DNA from: Lactarius indigo
Lineage: Eukaryota; Basidiomycota; Agaricomycetes; Russulales; Russulaceae
Length of the DNA: 64,000 bases
Direction of reading: 5' to 3'
Assembly (NCBI GenBank): GCA_025766275.1
Contig: JAFKAC010000002.1
Coordinates: forward strand, 2,666,001-2,730,000
Part shown: piece by piece, positions 1 to 11,100 of the stretch
How positions within the stretch are numbered: the stretch's first letter is position 1
How the letters are laid out: each line of letters begins with the position of its first letter
Position numbers and translations under genes: made by a program
Notes under the pieces: generated by a model
The model's database searches: none
The model's input: only the letters and a program-made list of their open reading frames with translations
Told to the model about the DNA's origin: nothing

Positions 1-2433
1 GCGGCTGAGGCGCAGGAGACTTCTTCTCTGCTCTAGCGACGGTGGCAGGCAACAGGGAGGTACCTGGTCGGTGTGCACTCTGAACTGTTGATTCGCCCGA
101 CACCGAGACGGTAGAAGTCACAGCCTGGCTGGGCCCGCTACGGAAGGGATTGAATAGCCAAGGAGTAATCTTTGAGCGTAATAAGGAAGTAGAGCCTCTT
201 TGAGAACTTCGATTGCCCTGGGTAGACGAGGTCGATGCATCGGAGCGATTCGAGCGATTCGAGCGAATAGACGCCTGAGAAGGGGAGGTGCTTAAATCAC
301 TGGAGGCGGAGAGCGAGGCCACCAAAAGTCCCTTCTCACTTCTGGGAACTGGTAATGGCACCCTTTCGGAAGGACGCGGGCTTTCCTCTATGGGGTGGAA
401 GTTGCTGGGAGGGTGAGAAGTGCGGTGTTGGGCAACGGCACGCTTATCTGCGATCCTGATGGAAGATGACATTGGAGTTGCACCCCCGATGGATACGCCC
501 GAGGTACGGTTACTACTAAGGGGCCTCATTTCGTGATCCTTGAACTCGAAGATATCCGTGTCAAACTTGTCCGTGTCACGCTTGGCCGACACGAACGCGT
601 CGAAATTGCCCTCGCGGTTATGGTCGAGAAGAGACGCATATTGTTCGGGAAGATAAGGAACTTCGATGCTGGATAACACGTCATGGTCAAGTAAGCCAAG
701 CATTTGAATCTCATGCATCTTTGCGCGAGCGACGAATCTAAGGATGTCACTGTCAGATTGTTGGCGTCTCAACGTGAATGGTGGTCTCTACCTATCCTCA
801 CGCAAAGGCAGGTCCATCTGCTTGTCCCAGAAGCTTATGCCAATCCAGAAGGGTTCCCACCAGAAGGTTTTCTTCTCACGACCAATACAGTCTGTAGGAC
901 CATCATCGCCGCCCCAGAGAGGGTCCAATGCCCGAGAGCCATAGCGACCGAGTTTTTCAACCTTGAAGAGCTCCGGCTCGACACCATGAAAAGAAAAGAT
1001 GGGGCTACGATGTAGTGGTGGTTTTGCCAAGGATACGAGATCAATTCCGAATCCTTGGTCCAACATTCGGGTGCTGGTGAGTCGCAATAGCTGCTTGGAG
1101 ACACGATAATAACCAGTCCCGGGAGTAATGACGATGGTAGAAGACCCTGTTAAGGAGAGAGAACGGTCGATGTAATGAGTCTCTGTTGGGTTCAAGGCCA
1201 TGTTCAACGCTTCCAAAAGAGGGCCATCATGCGCGAATGAAAGTTGTCCCACTAGTCGTACTTCGCCATGTGCACCTGTCGGGCCACAGGCGGTCGTCCA
1301 AGTTCGGTGATAATGGTGCGCCAGGAGAATATCCCGTTGAAAGGCCCAAAAAGAGTCCTTTAGACTAACGAGTGTGGACTGCCAGTCGTATAAAACCTCC
1401 AAGTCTGTGATGACCTTGTAGAAATCCTTATGCCATCTGCCATCCTCGTCTTGAAGCAAGGGACCTTCCGCGTAGTCGACCTCGGTGCGATCATAAAATA
1501 CGCGTGATATCAGCACGATTGTGACCGTATGGTTTGTGCCTGCCTCTTTCCATCTGGTGAAAAGCTCAGGGAGAAAGGAGTGGACTATTTTTTCATTGCA
1601 ACGTTCGCCATCCCCGGAAAACTCCCAGAGTTCGCGACAGACTTGGATAAAGATCGTGACTTTTGCAGACAGTGAGCGGTGAATGGTCTTTGTAGAGGCT
1701 GTTACGAGGCCGCTAGAAACCTACGAGAGATATAGTTAAGCTAAGCAACGAGTGTATAGAAGCTAGGGAAATCGTACTTTCTGACCACCAACGTATATCA
1801 CGTCCACTTTAGCCGCAACCGAACCTATAAAGGTGACCTCCTGGCCAAGATAGACACAGTGACCAGACAGCTGTTCGCTTAGTCTCCACATGTCATTCCT
1901 TCCAAGATACTGGTCCTGGAAAATGAGCTCCAAATAGTCGGCTTGACACTCTGCCCTGTCAACCTGCCCCGAGCAAGTGAATGACTTGTGGAAACGCTGG
2001 TGTATAGACTAGACATTACTTTGGTCACGGTTACTTCGGTGTTATTTCGTATCGCGAAGGCTTCAGCGACGGACTTTGGAAGTGAAATCTGTGATTGCAT
2101 TCTACAATTAAGCGCGTTTTCAAGCCAAGCTCTGATACGAACCTGCAACTGCGGCCGGATAGAGGAGTCTTCTGTGGGAGCAAGGAAAAGGAAGCGGGAT
2201 TTATCATGGAGTTGAGGGAGAGTCACAGATAGCAAGTCGCCTGCTGCGACACCAGGGAGGTGGGCATGGTTGAGAATGACATTACTGGAAGAATCTCCTG
2301 CACCGTGTACCCAAGCGGTGAGGACTTTGGACGCCCCAAGTTCGAGAGGTTGAGGGAAATGATTCTTGAAGGCCGAATGGGCTGTGTTAGAACGACGACG
2401 GCCATAGTGTGATTCAGGTCGAGATATCGACAT
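1..2433 (-). CDS. IML1: Iml1/DEPDC5-type GATOR1 (SEACIT) subunit, C-terminus beyond window
   Basis: Iml1 is the GTPase-activating subunit of SEACIT/GATOR1, which restrains TORC1 at the vacuole under amino-acid starvation. Four exons read in frame on the minus strand: 1778..1963, 2020..2433, 792..1720 and 1..737, joined by 54-57 bp GT-AG introns. They give about 755 residues before the window edge, so only the N-terminal half is present. The conserved Iml1 N-terminal core is clear: 'VILNHAHLPGV' near residue 75, 'FQDQYLGRNDMWRL', then 'YDRTEV' and 'DFYKVITDLEVLYDW'. The last exon becomes Ser-rich with a small SNR repeat. I start at the ATG at 2433; an upstream in-frame stop and the lack of an earlier ATG support this. 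The DEP and Longin-like C-terminal parts lie outside. No frame break is seen. Identity is firm; the exact start is less so. Confidence 0.9.
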
Positions 2434-2597
2434 AGAAACGGGGTTGGTCCGTATATACACCGTGCTATCAATCACAGTACTGAGGTCGCTTCCCCGGTGG
2501 TCATCCGCATCAAGCGTCGCCGCCACTGTTTGTTGGTGGTATCGCCTCCGTCGCTATGAAGTGCGCTTTTTTTTTTTTTTCATTCCACACTCTCAAC
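2434..2597. promoter_or_regulatory. shared divergent promoter, IML1 / conserved hypothetical
   Basis: The two start codons are 164 bp apart and face away from each other. A run of 13-14 T on the plus strand (about 2567-2580) lies just before the plus-strand start, a common fungal core-promoter or 5' UTR feature. No further site is recognised. Confidence 0.5.
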
Positions 2598-3266
2598 ATG
2601 TCCCGCGCCCTTCGACCCTTGCCTCCGATCCCTCAACCCCCCCTAGCACAGCGATCGTCTCTCGACGCCACCGACCCACCGTCCTCGGGTTCGTCAACAT
2701 CTGCCTTGTCCGATGACTGCCAACCACCAATGAAGGAGCATGCCCTTCGATATGCGGTATCCCTCCCTATCATACCCTCAAATACGAGTGTCAAGTTCGC
2801 ACCACTTCCCGAGATAGGTCCTCGAAAACGCAGGTCTAACTACCCTCTTGGTGTCGCTGCGAGGTCGCAGATGCTCCAGCAACGGAGAGAAAATGCTCGG
2901 ATGCAAGGCATCTACCGACAGCCTCCCTTATGGTCTGATGTTGATGAACGTGGGATGACGCACGTTCCGGAAGAAGTGCAGGAGGAAGATCCTCTCGAAG
3001 TTCTAGGAAAATTGATTGCTGACAAGAGTAAATCATTATGGAAACGAGTAGCATCGAAAGGAAACCCGTCGGACAAACACGCCGCATCGGGTGACGTCAA
3101 CGAAGGTGCTACTACGCACGAAGAAGACCACGCAGTTTTACCTTTGGGATCGCTTCGATGCGAAGAATTACTACCCCCACCAGATCCTCCCATCCAGACA
3201 CATGAGCTTTCGAACAACAATGGTAGTGATACGGCCAGGAGTCCATGGCGAAGGGACTCTTCATAG
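2598..3266 (+). CDS. conserved hypothetical protein, low complexity
   Basis: Single exon of 222 residues, starting at the first ATG after a T-rich leader. The N-terminus is Pro/Ser rich and probably disordered. A basic, better-ordered patch follows near residues 50-95 ('KFAPLPEIGPRKRRS', 'LGVAARSQMLQQRR'), which I recall as a motif shared by uncharacterised basidiomycete proteins. The C-terminal third is charged and Ser rich. No signal peptide, membrane segment or catalytic motif is visible. It shares a short promoter with IML1, but nothing in the protein ties it to TORC1. Coding status is supported by length, sensible composition and start context; function is unknown. Confidence 0.6.
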   Translation: MSRALRPLPPIPQPPLAQRSSLDATDPPSSGSSTSALSDDCQPPMKEHALRYAVSLPIIPSNTSVKFAPLPEIGPRKRRSNYPLGVAARSQMLQQRRENARMQGIYRQPPLWSDVDERGMTHVPEEVQEEDPLEVLGKLIADKSKSLWKRVASKGNPSDKHAASGDVNEGATTHEEDHAVLPLGSLRCEELLPPPDPPIQTHELSNNNGSDTARSPWRRDSS

Positions 3267-3873
3267 TGGTAGATTATGCGAGGTTGGGTGATATTTAAGC
3301 TTGGTGCGTTTCGCGGTGTTGGTGGTTGCAGACATGAGGCTCAAAAGTTGCAGGCAGGATACGGTATCAGTCGTCGGATTATACCCTCCACTTGCGTTGA
3401 TCGATTTTGCACCCGGTGAGGGCAGTGTCCCACGCCGAGGTGCTTTTGTGACTATGTCCTACATATATCTGATGCAGTTCTAAGCTAAATCACAGGCACC
3501 AACGTCGATACGATATTGGGCGCGTTCCGAACGGATGTGCACAGCCTTTGTGACCCTGAAGGAGTGTCAAAAAGAACTTGTGGGCGTAGCGCCGAGACAG
3601 AACAAGCGGTGAGGCTGTGGGCTCAAAAGGGGTTCCTGAACGACGGATCGGCTAAGCTGGCCTGGGCGCTGCGCATTGACTGTCATGAGGCTTCAACACT
3701 GCTTCAACTGCATGATTGTCACCGCCACTACCCTTGCGTTTTCGTTCCTTTCTTCCTAATCTCATCTCCTTTCTTCTCCTTCTTCTCCACCTTCAAGAAA
3801 TTCTTTTTTCTTGTTTCTTTACCCGCACGGATTACGACGTCTGACGCCCAGCTCACTGGTTGACCAAGTTTTC
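3267..3873. other. intergenic, no gene recognised
   Basis: About 600 bp between two plus-strand genes. The last 150 bp before the next start are pyrimidine rich (3735-3830), as expected of a fungal promoter or 5' UTR. Short open frames here lack recognisable protein motifs or consistent splice structure. Confidence 0.4.
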
Positions 3874-5409
3874 ATGGCGACATGTACCCCCACCCCCACT
3901 TTGACTTTGTTTACGACCGTGACCTCGACGACTGTCATCACTACATTCTCCACCGGTGTACAGACACTGCCGGACACGACATCTACTTTTATATCTTCTT
4001 TATGCCTGTCCACCGTTTCAGGGACTTGTGCCTCATCAACCGTAAGTACTGGGATATCAGTAATACCGGGTGAGTGATCGAGTAGTATCGGGGAAACCTT
4101 CAAGGGATTTTATCCTGGCTCTTTATTTCCTTGCGTTCGTCCACTTTATCTCTAAGACTAGTCATATTGACGGCTGTATAGGCGGGGTCTCAACGATATC
4201 GGGGCCACTTATCATTACGAGCATCATTACTGAGGTCAACCCGATTTCGACAGTCTTCGCCAGCTGTTCCCCTTCATCTTCCATTCCCAGTAGCATTAGC
4301 CCATCCTCCTCGTCACAAAGATCCTCTGTTTCTTCCTTCACCCCAACTACTTTCTTAGTGACAACTACTCCTTCACCCACCGTGGTTACTGAGGAGGCAT
4401 CATCGACGCTTGAAAATGGTGCTGTCACAGTGATCACAGTGATTTCGACCTCCACTCCCCCGCCTAGTGTCGTGGCCCTTTCGACTTCTATTGCCGCGAC
4501 ACCGTCGCAAAGTCAAGGATCGAAGTCATCGATAGCCCTCGCCCCCATTGTTGGCGGTGCAGTTGGGGGCTTCTCCTTCCTGGTAGTCGTGGTCGTTGCA
4601 GTTTGGTTCCTTCTGTGCGTTCTTGTTCCCCTGCTTAGACTAAACTCTTATTGAGACTTTTATTCAGAAGAAAGTGTTGCGGGTCGTCTGAGGGCGACGG
4701 GGACGACGACATCGTGTTCCCCTACCCCGTCACTAGAGACCGAGACCACGCCCAGCATCTGGACTTGAGTCACGAGCCCAAGCCATATGTGTATGGCCTC
4801 GTGGGGGGTCCAACCCACGATACTGCTGTGATGGCCCCACGAAGTTCTCTCAGTCACTCTCGTGCCAGCGATGGGAGGCCTGATTCAGCAACTGCCTTGA
4901 TTGGCCCATCCTCAGGATTTGCCTCGATGGCAATGGCAGCCGGGGCCTCGGCCGGGGGCTCACTTCCATCAGCTCCCAGTGCTCCGTCCAAAGGTGGTGA
5001 AATTGGGCGCCAGACCTCACACGGCTCAATCAGCCAATTACCCCCAGGAGCGGCTGCCCCATCCACTTATTTGGGTAGTAGTAGCGATTCAGGCCCTCCT
5101 CCTGGCTCCAGTCGGTATCCACTTCAGGTGGTCAACCCCCCATCGATCCGATCCAGCTTCCCAGTCGCAATGGTGGAGAGTTCCAATAGTTCCACCAAGG
5201 CACCTCTGGTTGTATCCGAGGGCGGAGGGCAATCAGCGCGAGCTGAGAAAAAGTTAGTTCCTGATCCCCCCTTGCCTGAGGGCGATATAATCGTCCATAC
5301 GGACGGGGGTCGCCTTCCTGTCCGATTGTTGGCATCAGGCTCAGGGAGCAAAACCCCTACCCAGGCCGAAGTATCCAACTCTGATGCGCCGCCCGCGTAT
5401 GTGGCCTAG
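3874..5409 (+). CDS. Ser/Thr-rich single-pass membrane surface protein
   Basis: Three exons (3874..4069, 4182..4614, 4668..5409) give 456 residues. Both introns are GT-AG and phase-consistent; the second has a GACTAA-like branch site. The ectodomain (about residues 1-185) is almost wholly Thr, Ser, Val and Pro, so heavy O-mannosylation is likely. A single membrane span follows near residues 188-210 (Gly/Val/Phe rich, 'VVVVAVWFLL'), then a basic stop-transfer patch with two Cys, and a 240-residue Pro/Gly/Ser-rich cytoplasmic tail ending 'DAPPAYVA'. The layout resembles Mid2/Wsc-type cell-wall sensors and other basidiomycete mucin-like proteins, but no WSC or other folded ectodomain is present. 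No clear cleavable signal peptide is seen at the chosen ATG, so an upstream exon or a signal-anchor role for the span is possible. Confidence 0.75.
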
Positions 5410-6102
5410 GTACTCTGGAGGCCAGCATTGGGTATCGATGTCCACATCAGTTTTACTGACGTCACGCCATTACGGCCTCTAGACTTGGGGACTCGACTCC
5501 TTTCCTCATCTCAGGCTCGCATCGACGACTACACTAACACATAATCTATCTATATCACAACACTCGGTCGGATATATCCACCAATGCTCCCATTTCTCCG
5601 CTTCCAAGTATATATCCAGGTGATTGAGACGCTGCTCTTCTTGAGTGATATTATACGTTGTACTCGGGACGATGACTATTATGGTTCTTCTGTCTTTTAT
5701 TTCTTGGGTTTTTTCTTTTCTTTTCCTCTACTTGTACTGCTTCCCTCTTTCCTATTTTGGGGATCACTTACAAGGACGGCATAAGCAATGGTATTATAAT
5801 AGGGAATCAGTCGTTTTCTGGTGCGGAGTGCGGTGCTACCGGACAATAGTGGCGCGACATGCCGTGAAGAGAAGCAGAGAATGGACGCTGAACAAAGTAG
5901 CAACCGACAATACTTCTTGTGTGTCTGAGTTGAATGGACTTCGCAAGAACAATAGCGCTGTGGTTTAAAACCCCCCAAATCCCCCATTATCCTGATCCCT
6001 CTGCTCTACCCTTCTACTGTACTGTGCCGCGGTGCTGGAACACCTTCGCTGCTACACTAGCTCTCATAGTTTGATTCTTGTTCTGTCTTACCGCATTTCA
6101 GA
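5410..6102. other. intergenic, no gene recognised
   Basis: Roughly 690 bp between two plus-strand genes. Pyrimidine-rich stretches occur near 5700-5760 and 6050-6100. The open frames are short, hydrophobic by composition only, and lack splice-supported continuity. Confidence 0.4.
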
Positions 6103-7142
6103 ATGCCCGGTCGTTCTTGTACGCCCCCACGACCCACGCTGGATATATCGACTGACGCTGGTACCCTCTTTAGACCTTTTTTATGGTCTTAATGTCGCCC
6201 GTATGCTGAGCATCGTCGCATTATTGCTCGCGTTTTCAAGCAGCATTGTCGTTATGGTGTCAGATATCCGGGCCGTGAACAAATTTCAACATACCCCAAG
6301 TTCTAATGACAAATCCTGTGGTTACATCGAGTACGTACTCCTATGTCCGGTACAATCCGACTCTGACCTAATTACCTTCTTCAGAAGTAGTACTGTTCCC
6401 GATCAACCTGCAGGTGTCTTCTGGGCGGTCCTCAACCGTCTCTTCATTGTTTTCCAGCTCGTTTTCCTCTTCTTGTCTGAGATTTCGTGGCCGATAGCCT
6501 TCTTCGACCGGTTTTTCCCAGTCCTTGGTTCAGAATTTGGTCTCGGCGCACTCGGTGTATTCCAAACACTGTACGTCTCACTCCTCGTTCTTTGCCCGTG
6601 TTCGCCACAGCCTGAACAATTAATTGTCTTAGCATCGGTGCTACAATTCTCTCCCACCATGTCAGCGGCTTCACACTTGTCTCTGCATTTTTCCTTTTCT
6701 CGGTGGGCTGCTTAAATATCACGCTTGGCCTCATCTTCCGAGAACACGCGAAGTCAAAGCGCAGCATCCGCGCCGCGAAAGAGGACGACGCTGGTGCCCT
6801 TCCTATGCACACAGGAAACATCGGCTCCCCGACGTTCCGCACTTCTCTCTTCGGCGGGAAGTCAGCCGGTGCTTCTAAACCAAACGGCTTCGGCTTTGGT
6901 GTACAAGGGGAAAAGCAAGCAGGTCTGAAGGGTGCGGGCTGTCGCTCCCTTAAATTCAAGTATTATGTCTAACTGTGCTTGGTGTAGGGTTCATTATTTC
7001 CCCGCCAACAGAATCTGTTTCGCGCTACTCGTCTCGGCCAGTCAGTGTGGGTAGCCTATTGAGCCGCGTCGAACCCGAGGCAACCGAACCCGAGAACAAT
7101 AAGGGCAGGCCGATGTTCCGTTCTAGCCCCATTGCAATTTAG
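6103..7142 (+). CDS. four-TM fungal membrane protein (DUF7598-like)
   Basis: Five exons (6103..6118, 6174..6330, 6385..6570, 6633..6931, 6988..7142) give 270 residues. All introns are 54-62 bp GT-AG and keep phase. The first exon is 16 bp and supplies the ATG, giving an N-terminus of 'MPGRSYLFYGLNVARM'. Four hydrophobic segments lie near residues 16-36, 68-90, 108-128 and 135-155. Between the first two is a lumenal-type loop with one Cys; between the second and third is a conserved-looking aromatic loop ('WPIAFFDRFFPVLG'). The C-terminal 100 residues are hydrophilic and Ser rich, so cytoplasmic. I recall this pattern from a fungal family labelled DUF7598 with no known function; that label is from memory. 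It could be a plasma-membrane or organelle protein. Confidence 0.8.
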
Positions 7143-8168
7143 TTGCCTCACGCCCTAGCATCATCTGGCCATGAATACGTGCTATGCAGAACCCTTATAC
7201 TAATTTCTCCACTCGCTGGGCGCTTTGGGGGATCACGATGATACCGTTATTAATGTTCACTGATGTAGTACTAAAATCGCATCACTGTAACAATAGTGTC
7301 CGCACATTCTATGTATAATACAGCAACTAATTGTTAATAAGGAGATCTACTGTGGTAGGGGATTTTCCATAGACGTAGTTAGATGGAATCGCGGAACTCG
7401 AACACCACTGGCCCTAAGCAGAGCAAGCATCTACTGTACCAATCTCAAAATCTTTGAAATGATACATGCTACGGCAATCTGCAGCTTATAGTGCATAATG
7501 CCCAACACTTCCCATAAAGCTGTCTGGCACTCGATTTTGACCCAAGTTGGGATCGCCTTGTTTGTCACCCAGAGATATTCTTCCGCCATGAGTCAAGGGC
7601 TTGGATCACTGTCTGTCTGTCCCAACGACCTTTTGCGACTTCTTCACCATCAATGTGGAGTGCCGGAATCCAATAAACATATTTCCTCTTCCAATGTTCC
7701 TGGCCTGGATCTTGGATATTGACAACATCGAGTTCGAATCGGTACTACCAGTGGAAGAAAATAAGCGGGAGCTTGCACTCGTGCTAAAAGTTCGACAACA
7801 CCGTTTGCCTGACTTTCGCTAGCTCAGCCTTAGCGACCTAGGAAATTGCTACATCAGATTTAGAGAGATGGACAAAATCCGTCATGTCATACGTACGTCG
7901 CAAAGAGAGCAATTTGGCCCTGAATAGAGGGTAAGCCGGGCAAGTCTTGCAGCCGTGCCAGCAGACATCGTGTTAGAGAATCCGAGCAAGTATCCGAGTC
8001 CCTGGCTTGTTCCGTCATCCGTCCCGCGTCCTGCATTGTTCCGTCCGATTGCCGTCGGTTCCATTGAACCGCGTTCGTCTTTCGACCTCATGTCGCTTTC
8101 TGTTTCCTGAGATCTCTCATTTGTTATTTTTTTTTTCCCCCTCAGATCGTTGTCTTCATGCTACCTCA
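7143..8168. other. intergenic, no gene recognised
   Basis: About 1 kb between two plus-strand genes. AT richness rises near 7250-7350. The frames at 7498-7822 and 7882-8091 show no family motif and no supporting splice sites. A T run at 8127-8134 and pyrimidine tract precede the next ATG. Confidence 0.4.
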
Positions 8169-11100
8169 ATGAATATTCCCGACCCACCATGGAAGAAAAA
8201 AAGTGAGCGCGCCCTCACGCCCAATTTGAACGATCGTAGTTCATCATATTCTGACAGCTCGACCGTGTCCGTTTTATTCCCAAGGACGCTGCGTTTTTGC
8301 GGAGTCCTGTGGGTTTCTCCACAATGCCAAAATTAAAGGCTCCGTGGACCGACAGTCTACCAGCGTTACCCTCGATGCGAAGTCCTCTCGGAGTTCTACG
8401 TCCTCAATGGATTCTCCTGTTAAAGTGCCCATCGCAGCTCATTCGCCCACCACCTCATCCTCCCCTGCGCACTCTCCTCGCATGGCCAACCTTCTTTCGG
8501 CTCTTCAAGGTATCATCGGGCCCGACTCTCAGGGAAGTGTGGAATTGTCCGATTCTGTGAGAGGGGAGCCGTTATGCGATACCTCCGATGCCTCTCACCT
8601 TCCTGGTGTTGTGGAAGGCACGGGTGCTGTTCGTGATGAAAATATGGAACACGTACTTGGGCAAGGAGGCGACGCACCTAGTCGTTCACAACCTCAGAAT
8701 AGCGCCGACGTCATTGAGGGTATGAAGGGTTTCACTTAATGACACTTCCCCCGCAGGTGGCAGTGACATTCTTGAAGATGAGAAGAGAAATCTATCGTCT
8801 CCTCCCGGTCTTTTATCCCCTGTTCAGATCGGCACAGTCCCTCCCGTCCCATTTCCTCATAACGGATCAGACACTGCTCTCGCCTGCTATGACCCTATCG
8901 CTGCCGAACCTTGGGTCGGTCCGACACCATTTTCCCTTTCTCCTCCCCACTTGAGCCAGCCAGGTTCCACGCTGGATTTACTTTCATCTCCGTTCGGTTC
9001 ACCTGTATCGCGTGTATTGCCGAAAAGGCTGTCTTCTTCCGCTAGCCGGAAACAGAGCGACCTTCCTACACTGCGAGATTCCATTGATATTCTCTCACGA
9101 CCTTCTATTTCTACCATTGACTCCCAGCGCAATGCACCTTTTGCAGAAAATACTAGCTTAGTGCTTCCTTCGCGGGCGTGGCACAGTCTCCTTCAATCTC
9201 CCCCACCCGAACAAAGGGTCGAGGACGCTATACCAAGTAATGGGATGGCCAAGAAATCAGACCTATCTGTTGATGTATCGAACAGCTCACCCATTGAAAG
9301 TCGCCTTGTCCCCATACCCTCTTCCGACATTCCTGTTTTGAAAAGCCCCGTACCAATGACGTCTTATGAACGCCCTGTTAACCCTCACACCACTACTACG
9401 ACCGTCTCCAACAAAGATTCCTTAGGCGATCTGGAGGAATGTCTGCCCATCGAACTTGATGGAACAGTTGGAGGCTCCCGGATCCCGAGTCAGCTTTCGT
9501 CAATGGGGGTAGAGGCCGACCACCCCGAGGAACCATTGTCCCACCCTACGCCGATGATGGATATCCAGGCCACTTCCACTCACAGTGCCTCCGTATCAGA
9601 ACACTCGCCCGTCTTCCCAGGAGCAACCGCAGAGGTCAGAGATTTCGACTATGAGGCATTGTACCAATCTCTGGTCATGTCCCCAGAGGAAGCGGCGTCG
9701 AAGCGGATGTCGTGGGCTTCCCGCTCATCCCCGCCGAGGGCCTCGTCAGTGGGTACCCTTTCGGTGCCTGGCTCCACGTTTGTGCGTGCCGATACGCTTA
9801 GACGCTCTCATTCAGCTGTCGACCTCCCTCCCTCTTCCTGGTCGTGTCATCAACAGTCACATGGAGTCCCATCTTTGTTGTCTGAGTATACTAGCCGCAC
9901 GTCAAGCCCATTGCTAGAGACCCCCGTATCTTCCGGTTCAAGCCAGGTCGATGCTTCCACACAGCCCATTCAAGTTCGCACGAGCCCTTCCCCCCTCTCC
10001 ACGACAGGTCTTGTTGCCCGTACTCGCCCGTCGACACTATCGGAACACCCCCGACTTCCTACTGAAAAGTTATCCCCTCAGTCTTCACCCATCGCAGGAC
10101 CCTCGGGGGAAGCAAAATCCTTGTTAAACGATCGTCGTGAATCGGAGCCTGCTAGAAGCATATGGAATTCCGTGTCCGTATCGAGGAAAGTTCCATTTGG
10201 CTTTCGCAACCCCGTCACTGTGCGTTGGTCTCCTCTATCGAGCGGAATGTTCATTGATATTAGCCCTCGTATACAGTCAGAGAAAGGCCCCTTAGTCGGA
10301 GGTGCAACCAGGAAGCGTCCGAGTGTCTTATCTATAATTCCTGTCCCATCGATCGATCGATTTGAGACTCCTGGCAGTGCACGAAGCCTTTCTTCCGAGT
10401 CATCACAGTCAAAACCAAGCTGGGCTCGGCCACTTCACCTCGTACGTTTACCGTGGATACTTCGTATATTGCATGGTGACGATACACATAGTCTCAGCCA
10501 TCTGAGGCAGGACCTGCGGTCTACCGCTCCAGCTCGTATAGAGAATCTCTTGCATCTTCTACCAATACACTTCCTAGTCCCTTGCATCCTCAACACTTTT
10601 CTGTGAGTGGAGGCGTTCTCATCGTCATGCGGGTCAGTTTTTTAGACTCAGAAACAGCCGTCGACTTCGCATTCTTCGCATTCTTCACCACATATCCAAA
10701 TTCGCAACAACCTTCACTCCGAAAATTACGTCTCAAGCGTACTCATCCATAATGCTTCAAAACCTGCAACGTTACCTCACGCAAAATCGTATTCACTCCA
10801 AATCAACTCCGAATTTCATGACGAAGACCGACATCCAGCAACCCCTCCTTCACCGCAGGCAGGCGTTCCCATTGATGACAACGCCTCAGAAAGCGGGGAT
10901 CAACTTCGCACTTTTACTCCGGGCTCAATACCCCTTTCCTCCGCACTGCCCACGTTGCGACAAGAATCCTGCTTGTCTCCTCTTGTTCCCAGTTCTGCAA
11001 CGACCCCTGAACGCTCGCTGATCTTTGCCATCGCTAGCGATAGTGCTGATTCTGTCCGTCGTGTGCTCGAGCATAGTCACGCAAATCCAAACGAGTCGAT

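Noticed and set aside
240..270. Tandem GAGCGATTC-like repeat
   Set aside because: Only about three units; it is the Ser-Asn-Arg repeat codons of IML1 and not an independent repeat element.
5584..5987. Open frames of 66-107 residues with hydrophobic runs
   Set aside because: Hydrophobicity stems from pyrimidine-rich DNA; no exon-intron structure or recognisable domain.
6444..6959. Long minus-strand frame of 171 residues
   Set aside because: Antisense shadow of the four-TM gene, whose five exons join in phase.
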